Positions 1 through 8,021 of a stretch of 64,000 nt of DNA are shown here, piece by piece; positions within the stretch are counted from its first letter, which is position 1, and each line of letters opens with the position of its first letter. A program made the translations under genes and the position numbers. The DNA is taken from positions 372,001 through 436,000 of the forward strand of contig NZ_VUOK01000003.1 in assembly GCF_009806555.1 (NCBI RefSeq), in the 5' to 3' direction. This DNA comes from Methylobacterium sp. 2A. GTDB taxonomy: Bacteria > Pseudomonadota > Alphaproteobacteria > Rhizobiales > Beijerinckiaceae. The notes under the pieces are model-generated. The model ran no database searches and was not told the DNA's origin. It saw only the letters and a program-made list of their open reading frames with translations.

Positions 1-218
1 GGCCCCGTCACGGTTGTGATCCTGCCACACCGCCCGCGGCGACGGGGTCCGTGTCCCTGATCCCCATTACGGTCGCGGCTTCGCCCTAGGCGAACTTGGG
101 GTGCGCGACCGGTGCGGGCGGCATGACGCTTCGCGCTCGCCGGGCCGCGGGATCTCCCTCCTCCAGCCGAGCGAAGTCGCCGCCAATTCGAGCCCGACGA
201 TCCACGAGGAGCGATGCC

Positions 219-565
219 GTGACGCTGCCGTTACGTATCTCCACCCCGTCGCCGAATGGACGTCACGAGGATGGCGAGGGGTCGTGCTATTGCGACCTCG
301 TCGAGATCAACGATTGGGGCGCATTCGAGATCGTCGAGGCGCTTTCCGGAGAGTTGGCGACGCTTCTGCGACAGAAATCCACGAGCGCCTATCTGGTCCG
401 CACGCATGGCGACATGGAGGTCGGTCCGCCCTTCTGCCATCCCGACGCTGACGATGAGCCGATGTACTGCGCGGTGGACCATCTCGGGAGAATCGAGCGC
501 GATCCCGCGGCGAACGAGGCGCTGTGGCGTTGCGCGAACGCCGCCGTGGAACTTCCCGGGGGGGC
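219..565 (+). pseudogene. Broken hypothetical ORF, N-terminal part
   Basis: A GTG at 219 has a good ribosome binding site (GAGGAG, seven bases upstream). The frame then reads as natural-looking protein, for example CDLVEINDWGAFEIVEAL and DEPMYCAVDHLGRIERDP, with acidic and hydrophobic residues in normal balance. After a run of seven G at 558-564 this frame turns into Arg/Ala/Pro-rich text typical of a non-coding frame, while another frame reads HRLAEPARDRVTDSAARAL for a while. I infer a poly-G frameshift, either genuine decay or a sequencing error. No family is recognised. The original 3' end cannot be fixed; it may have joined the ORF ending at 1815. Confidence 0.3.
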
Positions 566-993
566 ACCGGCTCGCCGAGCCCGCCAGAGATCGAGTAACG
601 GACTCGGCGGCGCGCGCGCTCGCGCACGATCGATCCCCCGTTCTCGACGCCGTGGCGGAAAGTGCGGACGGCCTTCGAACGCCCGGCCGAACGAGATCGC
701 GGGCCCGCCGTCGTTCGGGACCATGGCGGACGGCACGACCGAGGGGCGGCGAAACGCTGCCGCTGCGTGTGGGCCCCACGCCGCTGTCGCCGTCGAGACC
801 GGGGTATCCGTCGCCGTCCAGGCGTCGTCGTGGGTCCAAGCCGGATCGGCCGGTCGGCCACGGATGCCACGCCGCGAGCCACGCCAGACATCGACGTTTC
901 GTCAACCAATGGATCGACTACCCGACCCCGCTCAGGCGTCCGTTAAGCCGGGCCGCCGCATCGTGCCGAAGGAAGGATGTCCGGGAGGCGAAC

Positions 994-1815
994 ATGCAGA
1001 TGGAGTCGGTCGGGGGCGGGGTTGTCATGGATCCCAGGCCTGGGACCCTGCCGCATTTCGACCTGTTCGCGCGAACGCTCGGTGACATCGACTCGCCGGA
1101 AACGATGGCGTGGTGGTCGGATCCCGATTGGAGGGGGCACGTCGCCCTCGCGGTGATCACGGAGCGTGGGAGCGCACGCATCGCCTCCTCCAGTGTGATC
1201 CTGGGCGGGGGCAGGCAGGCGGCGCCGACCGCGGGCTCCGGCGATGCCGGAGATAGGCGCGCCTTCCTGAGACGCGAGGTCGAACGTCAGCGCTCGGCGT
1301 CGAGATCCGCGATAGACCGTGCCCTGGCGGGATTGGCATTCCGCCCCGACGGGGCGACGTTCCACGTGACGAGTGCTTTTGCACTGCGTACGGTGAAGGC
1401 GCATCTCGACGTCGGAAGCGGATGGGCGGGCGGCACAGTTCGTCTGGGGCGGGAGACAGCCCTTCGGGCGGGTGGCGGGGCAGCCTCGCGCAGCGTGCCG
1501 GGGGTGGGGGATGGCCACGCATGCGGCGCGAGGGCGGTCGACGCGCTCGCCGACGATCTCGCCACTTGGCTCGAACGCCAGTACTTCCACGACGACTGGA
1601 ACCCCGACGATACAAGTCAGGCGGCACTGTCCCACGCCCTGGCTGTCATGGTCGCCGCTCACAACGGCGAGATCAGCGACTCCTTGGCGATCGGCCGTGC
1701 CGGAAGCCTCCCGGCGCCAAGGTCGTCGGCGGGAGGGGAGACCGGGGCTCAATCGCGGCTGTCCGATCACCACGCAACCGGCCGTGCGGTCACGCCGCTC
1801 GAACCCCTGGCATAG
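994..1815 (+). CDS. Hypothetical protein, 273 aa
   Basis: The start is chosen for the GGGAGG ribosome binding site five bases before ATG 994. The same frame is open upstream but reads as Arg/Pro/Ser-rich noise there. The protein contains ordinary-looking segments such as FDLFARTLGDIDSPETMAWW near the N-terminus and DDLATWLERQYFHDDWNPDD near residue 200. There is no signal peptide or membrane span. It may be the 3' part of a longer gene whose 5' part lies at 219-565. No family is recognised and no function is proposed. Confidence 0.45.
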   Translation: MQMESVGGGVVMDPRPGTLPHFDLFARTLGDIDSPETMAWWSDPDWRGHVALAVITERGSARIASSSVILGGGRQAAPTAGSGDAGDRRAFLRREVERQRSASRSAIDRALAGLAFRPDGATFHVTSAFALRTVKAHLDVGSGWAGGTVRLGRETALRAGGGAASRSVPGVGDGHACGARAVDALADDLATWLERQYFHDDWNPDDTSQAALSHALAVMVAAHNGEISDSLAIGRAGSLPAPRSSAGGETGAQSRLSDHHATGRAVTPLEPLA

Positions 1816-2001
1816 GCTCGACGCCCCCCCCAGATAGTGCGACTCACGATCGTCGGGCCGACCGGGCCTCCGAGCCCGCGTCGGTCCAGGGTAGCCGTGG
1901 GGCCGTCAGCCACCCCGCGAATGTCGCGATGCGCGGCGCTCGCGGCGTTTCGGACGCTTTCGGGCGTGCTGTCGCGGAGCAGGTCGCCGCAGCCGCCGAG
2001 A

Positions 2002-2730
2002 TCAAGGAAGGGATGGACCCGACGGAACCGCCTCTCGGTCCGCTTCATCTCGCAACGATTCGGCCTCGGCGAGGTACTTAGCCCTGATCTGCTCCTCCTG
2101 GTGTTCGATGCGCTGAATCCCGACCAAGTGCCCGCAAACCTGGAAGACCAGCTTTTCGATTTCGTTTTCAGGCGAATTTCGGCGCAGCAGCGGACCGAGC
2201 GGCTCAGGGGCGGCCAGCAGCCCCTGATGCGTTGGCACCGTCCCGCGAATCAGTTCCTGCCACGCCTCGGGCAGCATCGTTAGTTTGCCCTCGGCTTTCC
2301 TCTTGAGCTCATCGGTGAGCCACTTCTCGTTCCTCGTCGGTGTATTGGCGACGAGCCTCGCAAGCTCGGCGAGCCGTTCGTCTCGCTGGGTCACGCGCAG
2401 CTCGTCCATGTAGCCGGCATGATCGTTTGCGTAGGCGGTCGCGAGCCCCCGCGCATGGTTGAACGCGGCGTCGATCGCCGGCGGCCGCCTCCTGGGATTG
2501 TGGCGCAGCACCACATCGCGGCTGCCGTCCTCGGACCGAAGTACGGTGAACATGACCGTTTGGGAGTGCGGCCGCAGGTAAGGCCTATCCGTCAATGTGT
2601 AGGGCAGCGAATCCAAGGGGACGACGCTCACCCACACCTCGTCGCCGAACGCGGCCGCGACGTGGCGCGTCCCGAAAGGAGTTTCGTGTATCTCGACATT
2701 CGCGACGCATGTTTCTGTGGCGATGGGCAT
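2002..2730 (-). CDS. Hypothetical soluble protein, 242 aa
   Basis: The start is set at 2730 because AGGAGG lies five bases upstream; the frame is open 14 codons further but without such a site. The N-terminal half reads as a beta-rich domain (ETCVANVEIHETPFGTRHVA). The C-terminal half is rich in charged helix, with ERLAELARLVANTP and a late run of Glu/Arg/Ala suggesting a helical tail. No signal peptide, membrane span or known catalytic motif is visible. It is flanked by decayed sequence on one side and a 680-base gap on the other, so it is probably an accessory gene. The family is not recognised. Confidence 0.6.
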   Translation of the reverse strand: MPIATETCVANVEIHETPFGTRHVAAAFGDEVWVSVVPLDSLPYTLTDRPYLRPHSQTVMFTVLRSEDGSRDVVLRHNPRRRPPAIDAAFNHARGLATAYANDHAGYMDELRVTQRDERLAELARLVANTPTRNEKWLTDELKRKAEGKLTMLPEAWQELIRGTVPTHQGLLAAPEPLGPLLRRNSPENEIEKLVFQVCGHLVGIQRIEHQEEQIRAKYLAEAESLRDEADREAVPSGPSLP

Positions 2731-3411
2731 GGGAACCTCCTGTGTGTCGCAGCGAGGTTCGCGGTTGATCATGCAAGGGACAAACGTCAGGGCGGCGCAA
2801 GCGCCATGCAGCTTCAGAGTTTAGCTGCTGACGCCGCGGACGCCTGATGCGTCATTGTCGGGCGCGATCACCGAGCCAGACGGATTGGCCGGGGAGATAC
2901 GTCGGCTCGACCAGGCGCAACTTCTCTCGCGTGGTCCTGCGGCCGGCGCTGCACCGAGGTGAGCACCTCGACGCGCTCTTGCGCGCACGCCTCGGCAAAA
3001 CTGAGAGTGCTTCGGGTCATTCTTGGCGATTATGCAAATGCTCCGAAGGGATCGGAGCATCGTGGGGCATATTGCGTGAGTGTAGATGGATGCGACAACC
3101 TAAGGGTAACTGATAGATTCGGGCCAACGGCGGAATTGTTCGGTCAGACACACTTTGTCACGATCGCGAGGATCTGGAGACAAACCCGCGATCTATCTTG
3201 ATCGTCGCGCTTTCGACCGACGCCGAATATGCCAAGGATTACCCCCTGGAGACGGCCGAGGAGGATCGACGCCTCGGCAAAACGGCTCAGAAATACCGAG
3301 CCCTGCCGTGCTCGGCCACCCAGCTATCGTAGTCTTCGAGAGCCAGACCGCGTCCGTTTATCCGAACTTTCGAACGTCTCCAGACAATCCGCAGCCGACA
3401 CGGAGTTTTAG
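2731..3411. other. Gap without a clear gene; hairpin and ORF remnant
   Basis: GC content is visibly lower than in the core regions. A perfect 8-bp inverted repeat (ATGCTCCG at 3038-3045, CGGAGCAT at 3053-3060) could form a hairpin without a T run. A short plus-strand frame from 3198 to the TAG at 3330-3332 reads as credible protein (LIVALSTDAEYAKDYPLE) but has only a TTG start and no ribosome binding site, so I take it as a remnant of a lost gene. Nothing else is supported. Confidence 0.3.
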
Positions 3412-3693
3412 ATGATGAAACAAACTGTCGAGTACTTGACGGCCGCATTCATGTTCGTCGCGACAGTATCGAGTGCGACCGCCGCCCTCGCATTCGAGCG
3501 TGGCGGCCATGGCGGTGGTCCGGACTGGGGTCGGGCAGGCGACCATGGTTCGCCTCCCGGCGGCGATCGCGCATTCCGAGGGGGTAGTCACGGGTCTGCG
3601 AGATTTGGCCTCCATCGCGGTCCTCGCTCCAACACGTTCCTGCCGGCCGTCCCGTTCGCAGGAGGGCGGCAACACCGGCCGCGCCCTCACTAG
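3412..3693 (+). CDS. Small secreted Gly/His-rich protein, 93 aa
   Basis: The start is ATG 3412; an equally possible ATG follows immediately. Residues 1-28 look like a Sec signal peptide: a Lys near the N-terminus, a hydrophobic core (FMFVATVSSATAALA) and an Ala-x-Ala-type site. The mature part is low-complexity, rich in Gly, His, Arg and Asp, resembling small periplasmic or surface proteins of unknown function. After the TAG stop the same frame continues as plausible protein for about 60 codons (3694-3873), so this may be a longer gene cut by a stop. The exact function is unknown. Confidence 0.5.
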   Translation: MMKQTVEYLTAAFMFVATVSSATAALAFERGGHGGGPDWGRAGDHGSPPGGDRAFRGGSHGSARFGLHRGPRSNTFLPAVPFAGGRQHRPRPH

Positions 3694-4064
3694 GACGAAC
3701 AGACGGTCGGCTACATTCGAGGCGACCGCCGTCTGTCTCGCCTCCGGAACCTGGCGTTCGCGGCAGGTCCAGTTCGTGGGCGAGGTGGGATCGGCCAGTC
3801 CGCGCCGTCCTGCAGCATTATGTTCCGTCGCCGCGATGACTACGATCACTTGCCGGATTATATCTTCCGATAAGGCGGTCCAATATGTCACGCCTGTTTG
3901 CCGAGACGTGTATTCACCGGTTGATCGTATTGGTGTCGAGCGTCCTGGGGCCGACGACACCGACGGCACTCGCGGTCGGTAGGCAACGAGGGTGACAGTT
4001 CGAGCGGAAGCGTCTTCCCCGTCGCTCGCGCGTCACGCTTCATTTTACAAGATGTGGAGAGTCG
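3694..4064. other. Intergenic, possible continuation of the upstream ORF
   Basis: In the frame of the preceding small secreted protein the sequence stays open from 3694 to a TAA near 3873, ending in an acidic/aromatic stretch (RRRDDYDHLPDYIFR). There is no start with a ribosome binding site. The remaining 190 bases up to the MscS-type gene are presumably its promoter region; no convincing box could be placed. Confidence 0.25.
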
Positions 4065-5189
4065 ATGCAGCATGCGGATATTGTGCTTACTGACGCTATG
4101 CGATGGCTGCGTTGGTTGCCGGGCTGGGCGCAGAGTGTCGCTCTTGTTCTCGGATGTTTTGTTGTTGTGCTGCCACTTCATCAGTTCGCGTATCGCTTCC
4201 TGACACGAGCGTCTCAAGACCGAGGCCTGTTCTGGCGCTCACTCGTTCGACGGACGCAAGGTCCCACCCGTCTCTGCCTCATCATCGTCGCTGTTGGTGC
4301 CGCTTCCGCCGTCGCACCGGTGTCCCGGGAGGTCCGGGTCTTGGTGAACCATCTTCTGCTCGTTGGTTTCGTTGCGCTCGCCGGTTGGTGCTGCTGCATC
4401 GCGATCCACATCGCTACCGTCATTTACCTGCGGCGATTCAAACTCGACGCTGAAGACAACCTTCTCGCGCGCAAGCACTTCACCCAGGTGCGCCTCCTCG
4501 AACGCGCGGCCGTGACGCTCGTGGCGTTGATTACGGTCGCCGTGTGCCTGATGACGTTCGAGCCCGTGCGGCAATACGGCGTAAGCCTTCTGGCCTCGGC
4601 GGGAGCCGCGGGCCTGATCCTCGGTCTAGCGATGCAGCCGGTACTCTCGAACCTCGTTGCCGGAATCCAAATCGCGATAACGCAGCCTATCAAGATCGAA
4701 GATGCGGTCATCGTTGAGAACGAATGGGGTTGGGTCGAGGAAATCAACTCGACGTACGTGGTTGTTAGGCTTTGGGATTGGCGTCGGCTTGTCGTGCCAC
4801 TGACATATTTTATTCAAAAGCCATTCCAGAACTGGACGCGCGAGGGTTCGTCGCTCATCGGAAGCGCTTTCCTCTACGTCGACCACACCGCGCCAATCCC
4901 AGCCATGCGGAAAAAGCTTGCAGAGATCGCCGCGCAATCAAATCTCTGGGACGGAAAGGTCGTGAATCTCCAGGTCTCAGACGTGCGAGAGAACGTGATT
5001 GAAATTCGAATGCTGATGAGCGCTCGCAATGCTTCGCAGGCCTGGGATCTGCGATGTGAAGTCCGGGAGAAGATGGTCGGCTTCCTGCAGGCCGAGCTGC
5101 CCAGCGCGCTGCCGCGGTATAGGACGGAATGGCTCCGAATCGATCGTGACCGTCCAACACAGTCAGCAGGCTGCGCCCCGGCACAGTAG
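4065..5189 (+). CDS. MscS-family mechanosensitive ion channel
   Basis: This is a small-conductance mechanosensitive channel homologue in the inner membrane; the family releases osmolytes on hypo-osmotic shock. Of 374 residues, about the first 200 contain four or five hydrophobic spans. The last, with GAAGLILGLAMQPVLSNLV at about 178-196, matches the Ala/Gly-rich pore helix TM3 and the start of the beta domain. It is followed by the conserved stretch IKIEDAV...GWVEEIN...RLVVPLTYF of the MscS cytoplasmic cage. The length fits the shorter MscS-like subfamily (YbdG-like rather than MscK). The start ATG lies in a lower-GC context. Its neighbours are decayed, so it looks like an isolated accessory gene. 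Confidence 0.9.
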   Translation: MQHADIVLTDAMRWLRWLPGWAQSVALVLGCFVVVLPLHQFAYRFLTRASQDRGLFWRSLVRRTQGPTRLCLIIVAVGAASAVAPVSREVRVLVNHLLLVGFVALAGWCCCIAIHIATVIYLRRFKLDAEDNLLARKHFTQVRLLERAAVTLVALITVAVCLMTFEPVRQYGVSLLASAGAAGLILGLAMQPVLSNLVAGIQIAITQPIKIEDAVIVENEWGWVEEINSTYVVVRLWDWRRLVVPLTYFIQKPFQNWTREGSSLIGSAFLYVDHTAPIPAMRKKLAEIAAQSNLWDGKVVNLQVSDVRENVIEIRMLMSARNASQAWDLRCEVREKMVGFLQAELPSALPRYRTEWLRIDRDRPTQSAGCAPAQ

Positions 5190-5286
5190 TTCGGCGTCGG
5201 CGCACTTCACCAACACGCCGCGAACGCTCATCATCTCGTCAATCATCGGGGGCTCTAGGTTTGAGGCAGGTGCTCGCAGCCGAACC

Positions 5287-5499
5287 TTACCCGGCATTCG
5301 CCGATGCCCCCCACCCCCGCGAGCTACACGACCACCCGTGACACGACGGAAGTTCGGATGGGAGCACCGCCGATTCCCATGCTTGGCTTATGTAGCCAAC
5401 GGACCGGCCAGCCTGCGCTTTGAGGAACGACCACGATCCCGACGCCATATTGACCTTGAGTTGTGCATCAGCCGGTTTAACTTGATCGTCCCCGGCCAT
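5287..5499 (-). CDS. Small hypothetical protein, 70 aa
   Basis: The start is chosen at 5499 because GAGAGG precedes the ATG by about five bases. The first 50 residues look like real protein (VKPADAQLKVNMASGSWSFL), while the end is Ser/Gly/Trp-rich and may be degraded. It lies alone in a roughly 520-base gap between the MscS gene and the IS element; I see nothing else in that gap. No family is recognised. Confidence 0.3.
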   Translation of the reverse strand: MAGDDQVKPADAQLKVNMASGSWSFLKAQAGRSVGYISQAWESAVLPSELPSCHGWSCSSRGWGASANAG

Positions 5500-5799
5500 G
5501 AAACCTCTCGATCCGGTGTTAGATGCATGGGATCGCATGCGCGCCAGCCGCTTCCGTCGCTGTCTGGATTTGAAGAGTGATTGAAGCTGTCGGAACGGAG
5601 CACTTATGGCTATCTTGGATCATGCATCCGGTCTACCTTGCCTTGAAGGAACGTGAGATCAATCGCTGGCCGGGCATGCGCTGGACACGATCATAGCACC
5701 GCGCCCCTAAGAGCCCGTCCGGTAAGGGTCTGAAGCGGGGTTGAGTGGCCGGGATGGCGATGCTTCCAGGGGGGTGCTGAAGCCTGACTTGGAAGCGCC

Positions 5800-6036
5800 A
5801 TGTGGACCCCGACCACCCGGCGGCAGCATAGCCGCGTGGGCCTTCGCTATGAAACCGAACTGACCGACGCCGAGTGGGCGGTGATCGCGCCACTGATGCC
5901 GAGGCCGGCGCCCTGTGGTCGGCCTCCGCTCTGGACGACACGGGAGGTCCTGAACGCCATCTTCTACGTTCTGAGAGGTGGGATCTCTTGGCGGATGATC
6001 CCCAAGGATCTGCCGCCGCGCTCGACCACGTTCGGC
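5800..6036 (+). pseudogene. IS5-family transposase, N-terminal fragment
   Basis: About 79 residues encode the DUF4096-type N-terminal domain of IS5 transposases. The landmarks are YETELTDAEWAVIAPLMP near residues 17-34, then GRPPLWTTREVLNAIFYVL and GISWRMIPKDLPPRSTTFG. At that point the family text stops abruptly and serine-recombinase text begins in the same frame. The missing segment would carry the DDE catalytic residues. The C-terminal end of the same transposase reappears at 6624. Confidence 0.85.
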
Positions 6037-6607
6037 TACGGTGCCTATCGCTGCATCGGCAGCGACGGCCATCGGTTCGATGGGAAGCCGGTCTGCACCA
6101 ACCGGCCCGTCCGCAGCGATCGCCTTAAGCGCGCTGTCTGGACCGAGGTCGAGGCCATCTTGAACGATCCCGCGCGGGTGGCCCACGAATACCAGCAACG
6201 CTTAGCTGCGGTGAGCGCCAGGGTGGGCAGTGCCGCGGACTTGGGCGAGGCGGAGCGCCGGATCGCCACACTCCGGCGCGGGATCGGTCGGCTCATCGAC
6301 GGTTATGCTGAGGGCGTGATCGAACGGAGCGAGTTCGAGCCGCGCATCGCCGATCTGAGGGGGTCGGGTGGCGCAACTGGAGGAGCAGCGCGAGGAGATC
6401 CGGGCTGCGAGCGAAGCCGAGCGCGAACTGACCTTGATTGTTGGCCAGTTGGAGCTCTTCTCCGCTCGCGTGCGCGAGAGCCTCAACGTTCTGGACTGGA
6501 CGGCCAAGCGCGATGTTCTTCGTCTCATGGTTCGGCGCATCGAGATCGATGATGGCCACATCGAGATCGTCTTCCGCGTGCCACCACCCCCGAGCGGGCC
6601 GGATCAG
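6037..6607 (+). pseudogene. Large serine recombinase, C-terminal fragment with internal frameshift
   Basis: The segment starts inside the zinc-ribbon-like region (YRCIGSDGHRF...KPVCTNRPVRSDRL). It continues through the coiled-coil region typical of large serine recombinases (LNDPARVAHEYQQRLAAV, then AQLEEQREEIRAASEAEREL) and ends at VLRLMVRRIEIDDGHIEIVF, a usual C-terminus for the family. The reading frame shifts by +1 at a run of five G near 6358-6363. The catalytic N-terminal domain is absent. It lies between two halves of an IS5 transposase, so it is a captured fragment without activity. Confidence 0.75.
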
Positions 6608-6623
6608 GCCGACGCTCGCAGAG

Positions 6624-6782
6624 GGCAACGTTGTACAGCGGACCGTTGAGAGGTTCTTCGCCTGGATCAGCCGCAATCGACGCCTCTGGAAGGATCCGGA
6701 AGCGACACTCGCCTCCGCACGAGCCTTCCTCTACGCCGCAGCCGTCATGATCCTCGTCAGGCGCCTCGCCCGATCAGCCTGA
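6624..6782 (+). pseudogene. IS5-family transposase, C-terminal fragment
   Basis: About 52 residues (VERFFAWISRNRRLWKDPE, then SARAFLYAAAVMILVRRL) match the conserved C-terminus of IS5 transposases, including the arginine-rich segment around the last catalytic Glu region. It ends 16 bases before the right terminal repeat of the element, as expected. It is in a different frame from the N-terminal fragment and separated from it by the recombinase insert. Confidence 0.8.
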
Positions 6783-6798
6783 CTTCTCGGACGGACTC

Positions 6799-7029
6799 TA
6801 AGGAGCCGGATGGCCGCCGCGGTACAACTTCGTGCGCCTTGCCGCGGGGTCTGACGCGCCGGGGCAATTTATTCTGATCATATTCGTGGGATGGGTAGCT
6901 TTTTCCGCGGGACGGGGGTGTGTAATTTAAACAGGGTTTTGCCTAACCCCTTTTTGGCATTGGGAATTTGTCAGCCGCCGGGGGCAGTTTTTTCCAACTC
7001 CCTACAGCCGGCCGGAAGCCGCCTTCGAC
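6799..7029. other. Anomalous low-GC junction before truncated terminase
   Basis: Bases about 6875-7000 are rich in short homopolymers (runs of T, G and C) and far lower in GC than the GTA cluster. In the terminase frame, protein-like text (PEAAFDMLQFGL) begins only at about 7003-7012. The stretch does not encode the missing terminase N-terminus in any frame. It is either a recombination scar next to the IS element or poor-quality sequence or a misjoin. Confidence 0.4.
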
Positions 7030-7830
7030 ATGCTGCAATTCGGCCTGCGCCTCGGCGCCCGGCCGCGCAACCTCGTCACCACCACGCCGCGGCCGGTTCC
7101 GCTGATCCGCCGCCTGCTCGCCGACCCGCGCACCGTGGTGAGCCGCGCCCGCACCCGCGACAACGCCGACCACCTCGCGCCGGATTTCCTGGAGCGCGTG
7201 GTCGGGCGCTACGCCGGCACGCGCCTCGGCCGCCAGGAGCTCGACGGCGAGCTGATCGAGGATCGGGACGACGCCCTGTGGGACCGCGCCGGCCTCGAAG
7301 CCGGCCGGGTCGCCGCCGCGCCGGAACTCGGGCGGATCGTCGTGGCGGTCGATCCGCCCGCGACCTCGGGGGCGCGCTCGGATGCCTGCGGGATCGTGGC
7401 GGCGGGGCGCGCGGGGGATCACGCCTACGTGCTGGCCGATGCGAGCCTGCCCCGCGCCACGCCGCAGGCCTGGGCCGGGGCGGCGCTGGCGCTCTACCAC
7501 CGCCTCGCCGCGGATGCCCTGGTGGTCGAGGTCAACCAGGGCGGCGAGATGGCGGCCGCCGTCCTGGCGCAGTGCGATCCGGCCGTGCCGGTGACCCGGG
7601 TCCACGCCACGCGGGGGAAGTACCTGCGGGCCGAGCCGGTCTCGCTGCTCTACGCCCGCTTCCTCGTCCACCATGTCGGGGCGTTCCCCGCCCTGGAGGA
7701 CGAGCTGTGCGATTTCGGGCCGGACGGCCTGTCCGGCGGGACCTCGCCCGACCGGCTCGACGCCCTGGTCTGGGCGCTCACGCATCTGATGCTGGAGACG
7801 CGGGCGGAACCGCGGATCCGGCGGCTGTGA
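7030..7830 (+). CDS. GTA/phage terminase large subunit, 5'-truncated
   Basis: The 266 residues match the C-terminal part of the GTA-type large terminase (g2 of the Rhodobacter GTA): a linker then the RNase H-like nuclease domain. Asp residues are placed as expected (IVVAVDPPATSGARSDACGI near residue 105, VVEVNQGGEM near 165, SPDRLDALVWALTHLML near the end). GTA terminases are usually over 400 residues, so the N-terminal ATPase with its Walker motifs is missing. ATG 7030 is only the first ATG after the breakpoint, since coding text starts slightly before it. Without the ATPase the product should not package DNA. The truncation may be biological or an assembly error. Confidence 0.8.
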   Translation: MLQFGLRLGARPRNLVTTTPRPVPLIRRLLADPRTVVSRARTRDNADHLAPDFLERVVGRYAGTRLGRQELDGELIEDRDDALWDRAGLEAGRVAAAPELGRIVVAVDPPATSGARSDACGIVAAGRAGDHAYVLADASLPRATPQAWAGAALALYHRLAADALVVEVNQGGEMAAAVLAQCDPAVPVTRVHATRGKYLRAEPVSLLYARFLVHHVGAFPALEDELCDFGPDGLSGGTSPDRLDALVWALTHLMLETRAEPRIRRL

Positions 7831-8021
7831 GATGAATTGCCGGCCGCGCGGGCCCAAAACAATACGGCGCGCCTCCGTGGGAAGCGCGCCGAGAGGCGGT
7901 TCGTGGTCTCAGGAACGAACTGCATGCTGTATACACGATTGCGTGTGCCTCACTGTGGCGTCCGCACCACGGTCGCGGATGCAGCGCGGCTTGGAGCCGT
8001 CTTTTTTCCTGTCCGGACAGC

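Larger units (their letters stand above)
5711..6798 (+). mobile_element. IS5-family insertion sequence (IS1031/IS427-like), chimeric and inactive
   Basis: The left end begins GAGCCCGTCCGG and the right end, read inward on the other strand, begins GAGTCCGTCCG, giving imperfect terminal inverted repeats of about 11 bp. Both ends are flanked by TAA (5708-5710 and 6799-6801), matching the TNA target duplication of these IS5 subgroups. The total is 1088 bp. Inside are the two outer parts of an IS5 transposase gene, separated by about 580 bp of a serine recombinase gene. The catalytic DDE core is absent, so the element cannot transpose by itself. Confidence 0.8.

Noticed and set aside
96-1085. The full 329-codon frame as one intact protein
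   Set aside because: Only the segment of about 219-558 reads like protein; the rest is Arg/Ala/Pro noise, so at most a broken gene is supported.
5800-6782. Programmed frameshifting to make an IS5 transposase
   Set aside because: The segment between the two transposase parts is serine-recombinase sequence, and the DDE core is missing, so a frameshift cannot restore the enzyme.
7865-7891. Hairpin CGGCGCGC/GCGCGCCG after the terminase as a terminator
   Set aside because: The stem is good but no T run follows on either strand, so I do not call a rho-independent terminator.
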